Positions 45,255 to 59,370 of a DNA stretch of 64,000 bases are shown in pieces. Position 1 is the first letter of the stretch. Each line of letters opens with the position of its first letter. Below the pieces are notes generated by a model. It searched no databases and had not been told where the DNA came from. It saw nothing but the letters and a program-made list of their open reading frames with translations. The position numbers and the translations under genes were made by a program. Origin of the DNA: Takakia lepidozioides (taxonomy: Eukaryota > Streptophyta > Takakiopsida > Takakiales > Takakiaceae); the NCBI GenBank assembly GCA_030704615.1, contig CM060733.1, positions 48,360,001 to 48,424,000 on the forward strand. The letters are read 5' to 3'.

Positions 45255-48200
45255 CATTCAGTGGCAGCTCAAACAGTGTGCGTTGCCGCACACTGTTTGA
45301 GCTGCACAAGTCACTGTTTAAGGGTGCAAAATTCTTCCTTCAACGACACCTTTCTGAGATGAAATGAACCCCGCACTTCCAACTCAAACAGTGTGCGGCA
45401 ACGCACACTGTTTGAGCATCTTTCAATGTTTTAGGGTGCAAAATTTGGCCTTGGAGTCAGTTATCTGCGGGTGAAATGAACCCTTCACTGCCAGCCAAAC
45501 AGTGTGCGGCAACGCACACTGTTTGAGCTGAACATTTCAATGTTTTAGGGTGCAAATTTGGACTTCAGGGCACCTTTCTGAGGATGGAATGAACCCTGCA
45601 CTGCCAGCTCAAACAGTGTGCGGCAACGCACACTGTTTGAGCTGAACATTTCAATGTTTTAGGGTGCAAAATTGGACTTCAGGGGCACCTTGTGAGGATG
45701 AAATGAACCTTTCACTGCAGCCCAAACAGTGTGCGGCAACGCACACTGTTTGAGCTGAACATTTCAATGTTTTAGGGTGCAAAATTTGGTCTTGCTGTCT
45801 GTTATCTGAGGGTGAAATGAACCCTTCACTGCCAGCTCAGACAGTGTGCGGCAACGCACACTGTTTGAGCTGAACATTTCAATGTTTCAGGGTGCAAAAT
45901 TTGGACTTCAGGGGCACCTATCTGAGGGTGAAATGAACCCTTCACTGCCAGCTCAACAGTGTGCGGCAACGCACACTGTTTGAGCTGAACATTTCAATGT
46001 TTCAGGGTGCAAAATTTGGACTTCAGGGGCACCTATTAGGATGAAATGAACCCTTCACTGCAGCCCAAACAGTGTGCGGCAACGCACACTGTTTGAGCTG
46101 AACATTTCAATGTTTCTGGGTGCAAAATTTGGACTTCAGGGGTGTTTGAGGATGAAATGAACCCTTCACTGTCAGCCAAACAGTGTGCGGCAACGCACAC
46201 TGTTTGAGCTGAACATTTCAATGTTTCAGGGTGCAAAATTTCATCTGAAAATGAGTGTGCGGCAACGCACACTGTTTGAGTTTCAAAATCTGAGGTGAAA
46301 TGAACCCTTCACTGCCAGCTCAGACAGTGTGCGGCAACGCACACTGTTTGAGCTGAACATTTCAATGTTTTGCAAAATTTTCAGGGGGATTGAACTGTTG
46401 TGCGGTGGGTGCAAAAATGAACCCTTCACTTTGTGCGGCAACGCACACTGTTTGAGCTGAACATTTCAATGTTTCAGGGTGCAAAATTTGGACTTCAGGG
46501 GCACCTGGGTGAAATGAACCCTTCACTGCCAGCTCAGACAGTGTGCGGCAACGCACACTGTTTGAGCTGAACATTTCAATGTTTCAGGTGCAAAATTTGG
46601 ACTTCAGGGGCACCTGGATGAAATGAACCCTTCACTGTCAGCGTGTGCGGCAAGCACACTGTTTGAGCTGAACATTTCAATGTTTCAGGGTGAAAAATTT
46701 GGACTTCAGGGGCACCTATGTGAGGATGAAATGAACCCTTCACTGTCAGCCAAAACAGTGTGCGGCAACGCACACTGTTTGAGCTGAACATTTCAATGTT
46801 TTAGGTGCAAAATTTGGTCATCTGAGGTGAAATGAACCCTTCAAGCTCAACAGTGTGCGGCAACGCACACTGTTTGAGCTGACATTTCAATGTTTTAGGG
46901 TGCAAAATTTGGATCTGTGAAATGAACCCTTCACTGCCAGCCCAGAAGTGTGCGGCAACGCACACTGTTTGAGAGTTTCAGGGTGCAAACTTGGTGAAAT
47001 GAGGCGTGTTTGAGCTGAACATTTCAATGTTTGGGTGCAAAATTTGGACTTCAGGGCACCTAAGGGTGAAATGAACCCTCACTGCCAGCTCAACAGTGTG
47101 CGGCAACGCACACTGTTTGAGCTGAACATTTCAATGTTTCAGGGTGCAAAATTTGGACTTCAGGGCACCTATCTGAGGGTGAAATGAACCCTTCACTGCC
47201 AGCTCAACAGTGTGCGGCAACGCACACTGTTTGAGCTGAACATTTCAATGTTTCAGGGTGCAAAATTTGGACTTCAGGGGCACCTATGTGAGGTGAAATG
47301 AACCCTTCACTGGTGTGCGGCAACGCACACTGTTTGAGCTGAACATTTCAATGTTTCAGGGTGCAAAATTTGGACTTCAGGGGCACCTGGATGAAATGAA
47401 CCCTTCACTGTCAGCCAAACAGTGTGCGGCAACGCACACTGTTTGAGCTGAACATTTCAATGTTTCTGGGTGCAAAATTTGGACTTCAGGGACCTGTTTG
47501 AGGATGAAATGAACCCTTCACTGTCAGCCCAAACAGTGTGCGGCAACGCACACTGTTTGAGCTGAACATTTCAATGTTTCAGGGTGCAAAATTTGATCTG
47601 AGGTTGAAATGAACCCTTTGTGTGCGGCAACGCTGTTTGAGCAGAAATGTTTAGGGTGCAAAATTTGGTCTTGCCTGAGGTGAAATGAACCCTTCACTGC
47701 CAGCTCAGACAGTGTGCGGCAACGCACACTGTTTGAGCTGAACATTTCAATGTTTCAGGGTGCAAAATTTGGACTTCAGGGGCACCTGGATGAAATGAAC
47801 CCTTCACTGTCAGCCCAACAGTGTGCGGCAACGCACACTGTTTGAGCTGAACATTTCAATGTTTTAGGGTGCAAAATTTGATCTGAGGTGAAATGAACCC
47901 TTCACTGCCAGCTCAACAGTGTGCGGCAACGCACACTGTTTGAGCTGATTTCAATGTTTCAGGGTGCAAATTTGGACTTCAGGGGCACCTAAGGGTGAAA
48001 TGAACCCTTCACTGCCAGCTCAACAGTGTGCGGCAACGCACACTGTTTGAGCTGAACATTTCAATGTTTCAGGGTGCAAAATTTGGACTTCAGGGGCACC
48101 TATGGATGAAATGAACCCTTCACTGTCAGCCCAAACAGTGTGCGGCAACACACTGTTTGAGCTGAACATTCAATGTTTCAGGGTTTTGGACTTCAGGGGG

Positions 48201-51200
48201 AGGATGAAATGAACCCTTCACTGTTGTGCGGCAACGCACACTGTTTGAGCTGAACTTTTCAATGTTTTAGGGTGCAAAATTTGGAGAGGTTGAAATGAAC
48301 CCTTCACCCAGCTCAACAGTGTGCGGCAACGCACTGTTTGAGCACTTTTCAATGTTTGGGTGCAAAAAAATGAACCGGTGTGCGGCAACGCACACTGTTT
48401 GAGCTGAACATTTCAATGTTTGGGTGCAAAATTTGACTTCAGACCTGAGGATGAAATGAACCCTTCACTGTCAGCCCAAACAGTGTGCGGCACACACTGT
48501 TTGAGCTGAACATTTCAATGTTTTAGGGTGCAAAATTTGGTCTTCAGCTGAGGTTGAAATGAACCCTTCAGTGCGGCAACGCACTGTTTGAGCACTTTCA
48601 ATGTTTTAGGGTGCAAAATTTGGTCTTGATCTGAGGTGAAATGAACCCTTCACTGCCAGCTCAGACAGTGTGCGGCAACGCACACTGTTTGAGCTGAACA
48701 TTTCAATGTTTCAGGGTGCAAAATTTGGACTTCAGGGGCACCTATCTGAGGTGAAATGAACCCTTCACTGCCAGCTCAGACAGTGTGCGGCAACGCACAC
48801 TGTTTGAGCTGAACATTTCAATGTTTCAGGGTGCAAAATTTGGACTTCAGGGGCCTGTGAGGATGAAATGAACCCTTCACTGTCAGCCCAAACAGTGTGC
48901 GGCAACGCACACTGTTTGAGCTGAACATTTCAATGTTTCAGGGTGCAAAATTTGGACTTCAGGGGCACCTATGTGAGGTGAAATGAACCCTTCACTGCAG
49001 CCAAAACAGTGTGCGGCAACGCACACTGTTTGAGCTGAACATTTCAATGTTTTAGGGTGCAAAATTTGATCTGAGGTTGAAATGAACCCTTCACCCAGCT
49101 CAACAGTGTGCGGCAACGCACACTGTTTGAGCTGTTTCAATGTTTAGGGTGCAAATTTGGAAATGAACCCTTGGACAGTGTGCGGCAACGCACACTGTTT
49201 GAGCTGAACATTTCAATGTTTCAGGGTGCAAAATTTGGACTTCAGGGCACCTATCTGAGGTGAAATGAACCCTTCACTGCCAGCTCACAGTGTGCGGCAA
49301 CGCACACTGTTTGAGCTGAACATTTCAATGTTTCAGGGTGCAAAATTTGGACTTCAGGGGCACCTATCTGAGGGTGAAACCCTTCACTGCCAGCTCAAAG
49401 TGTGCGGCAACGCACACTGTTTGAGCTGAACATTTCAATGTTTGGGTGCAAAATTTGGACTTCAGGGGTGAAATGAACCCTTCACTGCAGCCCAAACAGT
49501 GTGCGGCAACGCACACTGTTTGAGCTGAACATTTCAATGTTTCTGGGTGCAAATTTGGACTTCAGGGGCACCTGTTGAGGATGAAATGAACCCTTCACTG
49601 TCAGCCCAACAGTGTGCGGCAACGCACACTGTTTGAGCTGAACATTTCAATGTTTTAGGGTGCAAAATTTGTCTTGATCTGAGGTGAAATGAACCCTTCA
49701 CTGCCAGCTCAAACAGTGTGCGGCAACGCACACTGTTTGAGCCTTTTCAATGTTTTAGGGTGCAAAATTTGGTCTTGCTGTCTGTTATCTGAGGGTGAAA
49801 TGAACCCTTCACTGAAGTGTGCGGCAACGCACACTGTTTGAGCTGAACATTTCAATGTTTCAGGGTGCAAAATTTGGACTTCAGGGGCACCTGGATGAAA
49901 TGAACCCTTCACTGGCCCAACAGTGCGGCAACCACACTGTTGAGCTGAACATTTCAATGTTTTAGGGTGCAAAATTTGGTCTTCACTGAGGTTGAAATGA
50001 ACCCTTCACCCAGCTCAACAGTGTGCGGCAACGCACACTGTTTGAGCACATTTCAATGTTTTAGGGTGCAAAATTTGGTCATCTGAGGGTGAAATGAACC
50101 CTTCACTGCCAGCTCAACAGTGTGCGGCAACGCACACTGTTTGAGCTGAACATTTCAATGTTTCAGGGTGCAAAATTTGGACTTCAGGGGCACCTATCTG
50201 AGTGAAATGAACCCTTCACTGCCAGCTCAACAGTGTGCGGCAACGCACACTGTTTGAGCTGAACATTTCAATGTTTCAGGGTGCAAAATTTGGACTTCAG
50301 GGGCACCTATGTGAGGATGAAATGAACCCTTCACTGCAGCCCAAACAGTGTGCGGCAACGCACACTGTTTGAGCTGAACATTTCAATGTTTCAGGGTGCA
50401 AAATTTGGACTTCAGGGTTGAAATGAACCCTTCACTGTCAGCGTGCGGCAACGCACACTGTTTGAGCTGAACATTTCAATGTTTTAGGGTGCAAAATCTG
50501 AGGTTGAAATGAACCCTTCACCCAGCTCAACAGTGTGCGGCAACGCACACTGTTTGAGCCTTTTCAATGTTTAGGGTGCAAAGGGGTGAAATGAACCCTT
50601 CACTGCCAGCTCAGAAGTGTGCGGCAACGCACACTGTTTGAGCTGAACATTTTAATGTTTCAGGGTGCAAAATTTGGACTTCAGGGGCACCTAAGGGTGA
50701 AATGAACCCTTCACTGCCAGCTCAACAGTGCGGCAACGCACACTGTTTGAGCTGAACATTTCAATGTTTGGTGCAAATTTGGACTTCAGGGGCACCTGTG
50801 AAATGAACCCTTCACTGCCAGCTCAAAGTGTGCGGCAACGCACACTTTTGAGCTGAACATTTCAATGTTTGGGTGCAAAATTTGGACTTCAGGGCACCTG
50901 GATGAAATGAACCCTTCACTGTCAGCCCAAACAGTGTGCGGCAACGCACACTGTTTGAGCTGAACATTTCAATGTTTCTGGGTGCAAAATTTGGACTTCA
51001 GGGGACCTGAGGATGAAATGAACCCTTCACTGCAGCCCAACAGTGTGCGGCAACGCACACTGTTTGAGCTGAACATTTCAATGTTTGGGTGCAAAATTTA
51101 ATCTGAGGTTGAAATGAACCCTTCACTGCCAGCTCAAACAGTGTGCGGCAACGCACACTGTTTGAGCAGATCTTTTCAATGTTTTAGGGTGCAAAATTTG

Positions 51201-54200
51201 GTCTTGATCTGAGGGTGAAATGAACCCTTCACTGCCCTCAACAGTGTGCGGCAACGCACACTGTTTGAGCTGAACATTTCAATGTTTCGGGTGCAAAATT
51301 TGGACTTCAGGGGCACCTATTAGGATGAAATGAACCCTTCACTGTCAGCCAACAGTGTGCGGCAACGCACACTGTTTGAGCTGAACATTTCAATGTTTTA
51401 GGGTGCAAAATTTGGTCTTCAGCTGAGGTTGAAATGAACCCTTCACTGCAGCTCAAACAGTGTGCGGCAACGCACACTGTTTGAGCAGAACTTTTCAATG
51501 TTTTAGGGTGCAAAATTTGGTCTTGCTGTCTGTTATCTGAGGGTGAAATGAACCCTTCACTGCCAGCTCAGACAGTGTGCGGCAACGCACACTGTTTGAG
51601 CTGAACATTTCAATGTTTCAGGGTGCAAAATTTGGACTTCAGGGGCACCTGGGTGAAATGAACCCTTCACTGCCAGCTCAACAGTGTGCGGCAACGCACA
51701 CTTTGAGCTGAACATTTCAATGTTTCAGGGTGCAAAATTTGGACTTCAGGGCACCTGGATGAAATGAACCCTTCACTGCCCAAACAGTGTGCGGCAACCA
51801 CACTGTTTGAGCTTTTCACAAACATTTGAAATGAACCCTTCACTGCCAGCTCACAGTGTGCGGCAACGCACACTGTTTGAGCTGACATTTCAATGTTTCA
51901 GGGCAAAATTTGGACTTCAGGGGCACCTAGGGTGAAATGAACCCTTCACTGCCAGCTCAGACAGTGTGCGGCAACGCACACTGTTTGAGCTGAACATTTC
52001 AATGTTTCAGGGTGCAAAATTTGGACTTCAGGGCACCTAGGTGAAATGAACCCTTCACTGTCAGCCAAAGTGTGCGGCAACGCACACTGTTTGAGCTGAA
52101 CATTTCAATGTTTCAGGTGAAAATTTGGACTTCAGGGGCACAGGATGAAATGAACCCTTCACTGTCAGCCAAAACAGTGTGCGGCAACGCACACTGTTTG
52201 AGCTGAACATTTCAATGTTTTAGGGTGCAAATTTGATCTGAGTGAAATGAACCCTTCACTGCCAGCTCAACAGTGTGCGGCAACGCACACTGTTTGAGCA
52301 CTTTCAATGTTTAGGGTGCAAAATTTGAAAATGAACCCTTCACTGCCAGCTCAACAGTGTGCGGCAACGCACACTGTTTGAGCTGTTTCAATGTTTCTGG
52401 GTGCAAAATTTGACTTCAAAGGTGAAATGAACGTCAGCCCAAACAGTGTGCGGCAACGCACACTGTTTGAGCTGAACATTTCAATGTTTTAGGGTGCAAA
52501 ATTTGGCTCAGGGTTATCTGAGGTTGAAATGAACCCTTCACCCAGCTCAAACAGTGTGCGGCAACGCACACTGTTTGAGCAGAAATGTTTAGGGTGCAAA
52601 TTTGGTCATTGAAATGAACCCTTCACTGCCAGCTCTGTGCGGCAACGCACACTGTTTGAGCTGAACATTTCAATGTTTCAGGGTGCAAATTTGGACTTCA
52701 GGGGGTGAAATGAACCCTGGACAGTGTGCGGCAACGCACTGTTTGAGCTGAACATTTCAATGTTTCAGGGTGCAAAATTTGGACTTCAGGGGCACCTACC
52801 CTTCACTGCAGCTCAAAGTGTGCGGCAACGCACACTGTTTGAGCTGAACATTTCAATGTTTAGGGTGCAAAATTTGGACTTCAGGGGCACCTATGTGAGG
52901 ATGAAATGAACCCTTCACTGTCAGCCAAAACAGTGTGCGGCAACGCACACTGTTTGAGCTGAACATTTCAATGTTTTAGGGTGCAAAATTGATCTGAGAA
53001 AATGAACCCTTCACTGCCAGCTGTGTGCGGCAACGCACACTGTTTGAGCGTTTGGGTGCAAAATTTGAAAATGAACCCTTCACTGCCAGCTCAACAGTGT
53101 GCGGCAACGCACACTGTTTGAGCTGAACATTTCAATGTTGGGTGCAAAATTTGGACTTCAGGGGCACCTATCTGAGGGTGAAATGAACCCTTCACTGCCA
53201 GCTCAGGTGCGGCAACGCACACTGTTTGAGCTGAACATTTCAATGTTTAGGTGCAAAATTTGGACTTCGGGTGAAATGAACCCTTCACTGCCAGCTCAAC
53301 AGTGTGCGGCAACGCACACTGTTTGAGCTGAACATTTCAATGTTTGGGTGCAAAATTTGGACTTCAGGGGCACCTGGATGAAATGAACCCTTCACTGCAG
53401 CCCAAACAGTGTGCGGCAACGCACACTGTTTGAGCTGAATTTCAATGTTTCAAAATTTGGACTTCCCTGAGGATGAAATGAACCCTTCACTGTCAGCCCA
53501 ACAGTGTGCGGCAACGCACACTGTTTGAGCTGAACATTTCAATGTTTTGCAAAATTTAATCTGAGTTGAAATGAACCCTTCACCCAGCTCAACAGTGTGC
53601 GGCAACGCACACTGTTTGAGCTGAAATGTTTAGGGTGCAAAATTTGATCTGAGGGTGAAATGAACCCTTCACTGCCAGCTCAACAGTGTGCGGCAACGCA
53701 CACTGTTGAGCTGACATTTCAATGTTTCCAAAATTTGGACTTCATGGATGAAATGAACCTTCACTGGTGTGCGGCAGTTTGAGCTGAACATTTCAATGTT
53801 TCAAAATTTGCGAGAGGAAATGAACCCTTCAGCTCAACAGTGTGCGGCAACGCACACTGTTTGAGCTTTTCAATGCAAAATTTGGATCTGAGGTGAAATG
53901 AACCCTTCACTGCCAGCTCAGGTGCGGCAACGCACACTGTTTGAGCTGAACATTTCAATGTTTCAGGGTGCAAAATTTGGACTTCAGGGGCACCTAAGGG
54001 TGAAATGAACCCTTGGCCAGCTCAACAGTGTGCGGCAACGCACACTGTTTGAGCTGAACATTTCAATGTTTTGGGTGCAAAATTTGGACTTCAGGGGCAC
54101 CTATTGAGGTGAAATGAACCCTTCACTGTCAGCCCAACAGTGTGCGGCAACGCACACTGTTTGAGCTGAACATTTCAATGTGGGTGCAAATTTGGACTTC

Positions 54201-54650
54201 ACTTGAGGATGAAATGAACCCTTCACTGCCAGCCAAACAGTGTGCGGCAACGCACACTGTTTGAGCTGAACATTTCAATGTTTTAGGGTGCAAATTTGGT
54301 AAAATGAACCCTTCACTGCCAGCGTGTGCGGCAACACTGTTGCAAAATTTGGAAATGAACCCTTCACTGCCAGCTCTGTGCGGCAACGCACACTGTTTGA
54401 GCTATTTCAATGTGGTGCAAATTTGGACTTCAGGGCACAGGGAAATGAACCCTTCACTGAAACAGTGTGCGGCAACGCACACTCATTTCAATGTTTGGGT
54501 GCAAAATTTGGACTTTCCCTTCACTGTTGTGCGGCAACGCACACTGTTTGAGCTGAACATTTCAATGTTTTAGGTGCAAAATTTGGACTTCAGCAATAAA
54601 TGAACCCTTCACTGTCAGCTCAAACAGTCTGCGGAACCGCACACTGTTTA
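45255..54650 (+). repeat. Hairpin satellite, array 2 (about 9.4 kb)
   Basis: The same unit as array 1, roughly 85-95 copies at about 100-116 bp. Stem sides GCTCAAACAGTGTGCG and CGCACACTGTTTGAGC pair fully in many units around loop GCAA. Many units miss short pieces at varying places (halves of the stem, ACTTCAGGGG, or the AACCCTTCACTG block), unlike the uniform array 1. The predominant variant is GAACATTTCAATG rather than GAGCATTTCAATG, so array 2 expanded from different founders. The first unit (about 45,270) has the loop as TTGC, which means that hairpin is inverted. The right edge (54,600-54,680) matches the right edge of array 1. Confidence 0.92.
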
Positions 54651-54866
54651 GGCAGAACATATCAATATGAAGGGCGCAATGGGCGTCTGTTGTTTGAGCA
54701 GAACTTTTCAATGTTCTTTCCCTGTGAAAATCGGGAACATAGTCCGTGAGGATCAATGAACACTTACCTGGCAGCTCAAAGAACACTTCCTTTTGATCCC
54801 ACTTTTTCATGCATCGTCGACGTTTCATTCCTCTCTTATAAGAATTTGAGTAGAACAACCTTGCAG

Positions 54867-57421
54867 GAGAAAATGCAAAGTGTGCGGATGAGGTCCCTCA
54901 GGGTCAGGGGAAGGAGACCATAGTTGATGTTGACGATGAGTTTTATGAAAGCAAAGCCGCTGAGATGCTGGGGGTCAAAAGGTGAACTCTCAGCTTGTGG
55001 TTCAAAAGTATGCTTGCTCCTGGTGGGAGGTTGAAGATTCCCCTGTGTAGGTTGGTTTCCATGCCCGTCGTTCGTCCCACCCTTGTCAAAGACATTCTCA
55101 AGCTGGAGGCCGAGTTTGTTCATGGGTATTTGATGGATCCGCAGTCTTTTACGTTTCTACTAGGGATTCAGAGGTAACGAGCTCCTTGTGGATGAGTCAA
55201 TCGTCGACTCCTGGGACCCCATTTGGAGACAGGTGAACGAATCCTTCGAACTTCTTCTCCAGGAAAACCTTCCACCCAGGTATTCTCGGGGAAGATGTTT
55301 CACGTTTGGATGGCAACCACCGGTTGCTTGCATGGATGGCTGTCATTGGGAGGCTGCACTCACAGGAGGAAGAGTGGCATTACCTGTTCGATCGATGGTG
55401 CTTGATTGTGACGACAACATGATGGGTCTTCTGACGGCAATGAATGATGTGAACAGGTTGGTTTCTCATTGTACATGTTGCACTTCTGGTTCCGTTCTTC
55501 CTTGATTCAAGTCCTTGAATTACATTCTGAAATTCAGATATCATTCTGCAGAGGGACGGAGACATCGCATGTCAAAACGAGTCTGGTTCACACACTGTAT
55601 AGGATAAAAGGATCGGGAGATGCCCTTGACCAACTTCAAGACCATCCTTTCGGCAGAGATGTATAAGAAATGCGAAAGCTCCAAGACTTCGGAAACATGG
55701 TACTCGTTGACCCGTGAGCTTTCATGGAGTACATGTACACGGTGAGATACATCTTCCTTCATCTGGCCTTTCCATATTCCTGCTTCCACATGTTTGTTTC
55801 TGTCTGTCTCCCTTGACCTTGGATTGATGCAACTCTCTTGCATTCCCTTGCAGCAACATGCAGATGCAGGGGAGCGTGGCAAACTGGAATACTACAGCTC
55901 TACCCCTGAGGAGAGAAGGACAGCAAAGGGGGTTGAAAGTCACATCCAGAAGGAGATGAACGCTACAAGAAGGACAATAATGAGTGCTTTTGTGAAGCAG
56001 TTGAGAATGGCCGACCCATCATTCGGGCCGCAGTTTCTCCTGGAGATAAAAAACCATTATAACAAGCCAGGCAAGCCGGAGATGGCCCAGGAGAAGTTGC
56101 ACAGGTTGTCTACCGCCGTCGTGTCTTCTGAACAGAAGGTGAAGTGGCTACAGATATGGAACTCCGATCCCACAGTTAGGGATACCCACATGTTCCCAAG
56201 GCCAGAGAAGAGAAGAAGACCCAGCGTGTCGTTCCTGTCAGTGACAATGTGCTGGACACTGGCTTCACAAGGCCACTTACTGAGCCAGGTGTGATGTCCT
56301 CTCGTATCTCACTTTCTTTTCTCTTTTCCTGTCCTTCTCTTCCCATTGCCTCTTACATTCGCTGTGACTGTTTTTGGGGTTCATTCTTCCATTTCAATTG
56401 TTTTGCAGTTGGAAGAAAGGGCCCGATCGGTTCTGCATACTCAGCTGGCTGACTATGGCATCACTATGACAGCTCCGAAGGTCTCCTTCGAAGCTTACAT
56501 GAGGAAATGGAGAGCCACAGTGTGGCACTCTGGTTTCTTTAGAGAGTTCAGCAAGGAGGGTGGCATCAGTCGAACAAATGAGCTTGACCAGCAGGAAAAA
56601 GGAGAGGAAGCCTGGAAACGATGCCTTTACAGGTGCACACCCTTGCACTCTTTACTTGTGTTGTGGTTGCAATGTGTTGTGTGGCATACTGTTTAAGGGG
56701 GTCTTCCTGGTGTGTTGAAAAAGCTGGGACCAATATGTGCATGGAAAATGAGGCTGTGTCTGTTCCTGCAGGTACATTAAGTTTGTTCTCTTGGAAGAGA
56801 ATTGCTTGGACAAACATCCAGATTTCGTGGACCTTTGGCTTGTCCCTGCTGGCAACCAGACCATGTTCACTGCTGGGATCTTGCATGACTGGGGCCCAGA
56901 CCATCTTTCTTCTTGTGGTTGGTATTTGGATTGCCCTCCTTCAGAGACCCCAGCTGTAGAGTTGTCTTTGAGGAGAGAGAATGACCGTATTGCAGCCACT
57001 GCCGCAGCAGCGGACCTCGACATTCATGAGCGTAATCTGAGGACTCTTGCAGAGAAGGAGCCTCCCGCTCAGGATACCCCGGGTAGAGGAAGAAAGGCAA
57101 AGGGAAAAGATGTTGCTGGTGTTGTGGGGAAGGGAAGGGGTAGAGGAAGGTGGCACAAGGGCAGGGAAGTGTTGCAGCTATTGGCCCTGTGGAGCATGTC
57201 CAGCAGACTCCACCGCATGGTAGGGGATCCGGGAGAAAAAACAAGGGGGTGGTTGATCCAAGGACCCGTACCATGCAGTGGAACATCCCACGAGGGTCAT
57301 TCGTCCAACCAGGTTGGAGATTGCCAACGTCGGGTTCCTTGCCATGATGGAGTCGAAGAAATCTGATTACAAGGGCGAGCCATCACCAGTGTGGGAGAGG
57401 ATTGTCGAGTTCCTCAGCACG
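54867..57421 (+). pseudogene. ParB-methyltransferase-like gene, exons 2-6 (copy 2)
   Basis: Exons at 54,867-55,456, 55,552-55,741, 55,854-56,288, 56,409-56,632 and 56,772-57,421 keep all splice borders. Compared with copy 1 the lengths change by -6, -3, -6, 0 and -2 nt. Nearly all changes are one-base losses (for example GTGTGGCGG to GTGTGCGG, GAGGCTTTC to GAGCTTTC, GGGCAGATG to GGGAGATG). Losses are densest next to the array and fade to the right. Either decay or poor consensus next to a long repeat explains this. Confidence 0.7.
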
Positions 57422-57522
57422 GTGCGTGTTCTCTTTGGGTTCTGTGGCTTCTGCTCTCTTTGTCTGCTGTGGGCATGGATCGTTTAAAACTTGTCAGAAT
57501 TCCATTGTATTTTTGTTTGCAG

Positions 57523-58966
57523 GCTAAAATGACCAAATCGTGGGTGAACGGGAAGGAGAAGCCATATGCAGCGGAACTCATCATCTTGGACATCCCTGAT
57601 GGGTTGGCAGTCCCGGATATCCCTCCATCGGGTGCTTGTCCGGGTTGGAATGCATTTGATGAGCGCTACTGGCGGTGGGTTTTTTCCTTTTGCAACTTCT
57701 TCCTTTCCGATGCAGGTGTTTTGGTTCTCATCCAGTCCATCGATGTTCGGTGTCGCCGTGCCCTTGCCAGCTATTTGAAAGCCTCGGGCATGAGAGTCGT
57801 GAAGACATGGAATTGTGTGAACAGCATGTACCTTACGAAGGGGGATCGTCCGGGAGAGATGGTGAGTTTCCCTTCTTCTTCCTCTTCTTTTTTGTTCTGG
57901 GATTGTGTTGTATAGGTCGCTCGAACTCATATGTAGGGGCCCGATTTTATTTTGGTTCTTAGTTCCTTGTGGATGTCATGTTCGCAGACTCGTCTGTTTG
58001 AAGCTGTTTGTCTCGTCCGGGTGCATCCACCAACGACTCCGGCCGGCATTACGGAGTTTGCCATCACTCACGGGGGCAAGTTCATAGATGACAGGACAGA
58101 TCCTCCCACGGATGACATGCATCACAACTACGTCGACAGCAACGTGTGCTTGCGAAGGGGGAATGGGGTTCCTTGGAGAGGGGCGAGGGAGAGGAGCCCG
58201 GCTTTCATTCAAACGATTGTGGAGTGCTGCACCTACACAGACGCCAGAGTTCTGGATTGTCGATGGGCACAGGTTCGTCTCTTCAACATTCACATTTCAT
58301 GAGGTTTGATTGAGCTTGCACTTTCAGCACTTTCCACCGTTCCGAATGTGTCTTCAATGTCTGCTTACTTCATTCTATTCCACTGCAGGTGCTTCGTACC
58401 ACGCTTGCAAGGCCAGTGCGCGACATGTCTTTGGGATTGAAGGGGATGCTGAGATTTACAAGAACCTCCTGATGGGTTTGGGTGGACACACTTCTCAGGT
58501 CCTTCCGAAGCCCCGTCCCGCTGATACTGGTACAGAGGAGACTTCTGACAAGGAGCTGGACTCCGACTTTGCCTGTGAGTAAGTTCAACCTGTGCATGCT
58601 TGCATTGTTGTTTCAATATCGAGAATCGCTGTTCTTGAGGCAAAGTGCACATGGGAGACATCCTCTTCGTTGGACTTGTGCATTGCATCATTGTGTTAAA
58701 AATGGGATTTTGTGGACATGTGTAGGAGTCCGCGTGCTTCCACTTGCCCTCCTGGGCTATCACACCTATTTGGACTTGTTTTCAGTCCTCCTCGGTCTTG
58801 TGTGCTACCTGTCTATGCGGAGGCACTCGCAGCAAGCATGTCCGTTCATGGCACTCAGAGTCCACCTTGCGATGGCCTTCGTAGAACACGTGGTGTTGGG
58901 GCCAGAATCTTTGTAGATGACATAGCACAGGAGGTGGACACTGATTGTGATGACTGCGACACTTGA
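57523..58966 (+). CDS. ParB-methyltransferase-like gene, exons 7-10 (copy 2)
   Basis: Exons 57,523-57,861, 57,988-58,272, 58,389-58,578 and 58,726-58,966. Exons 7, 9 and 10 match copy 1 in length and are open; exon 8 lacks one T in the SAM-binding region (GATTTGTCAATG to GATTGTCGATG). The catalytic position again reads LDIPDG. The overlapping TAA / GTAAGT signal at the end of exon 9 is conserved. Confidence 0.7.
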
Positions 58967-59224
58967 TATGAAGTATTCTTTTGGTTTAATTCTGGGACAA
59001 ATTTGAAATGGGATGGTTGTGTGTCCTTATTGTCCTCTTTGCAATGTGTGCGTGGAATTCACATTCATGGTTCCAAACTATTGTTGGAGATGGGGGTTGC
59101 ATGGACTGCCCGGATTGTTCCTTCAATATATTTGTTGTTTTGTGGACCTCACAGACTTGAGTACATTGCAAAAACAAACAAACCACTTTGTTCTCAATTC
59201 TCAATTCTCCCCACATCAACCCGC

Positions 59225-59370
59225 AGAAATAGGTGACACCACTCGGAAATAGGTGACATCCGCGGAAAATAGGCACTGTTTGCATGCTGACGTGGCGTGA
59301 GCCTGTGCTGGGCTCACGCTTTCCTGGGCTCACAGGCTCACGCCTCCAGGCTCACGGAATAGCACCCCCC
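59225..59370. repeat. Subterminal repeats at right end of large element, copy 2
   Basis: The same AAATAGGTGAC and GGCTCAC/GTGAGCC words as in copy 1, ending AATAGCACCCCCC directly against the KNOX1 exon. Confidence 0.6.

Larger units (their letters stand above)
40650..59370. mobile_element. Large DNA element, copy 2, inserted in KNOX copy D
   Basis: Same order as copy 1: minus-strand transposase (40,645-44,361), divergent ParB-methyltransferase gene (44,875-58,966), hairpin array in between, and the subterminal block. The right end abuts the KNOX1 exon of copy D exactly after AGCACCCCCC at 59,370. On the left the transposase frame runs out in the middle of its SWIM-like motif, and neither a terminal repeat nor the missing half of the KNOX1 exon is present. 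A deletion covering the left end of the element and adjoining host DNA is the simplest reading. Confidence 0.75.

Noticed and set aside
45255-54650. Centromeric satellite
   Set aside because: The array lies between exons of a transposon gene and has the same borders as the shorter array in copy 1.
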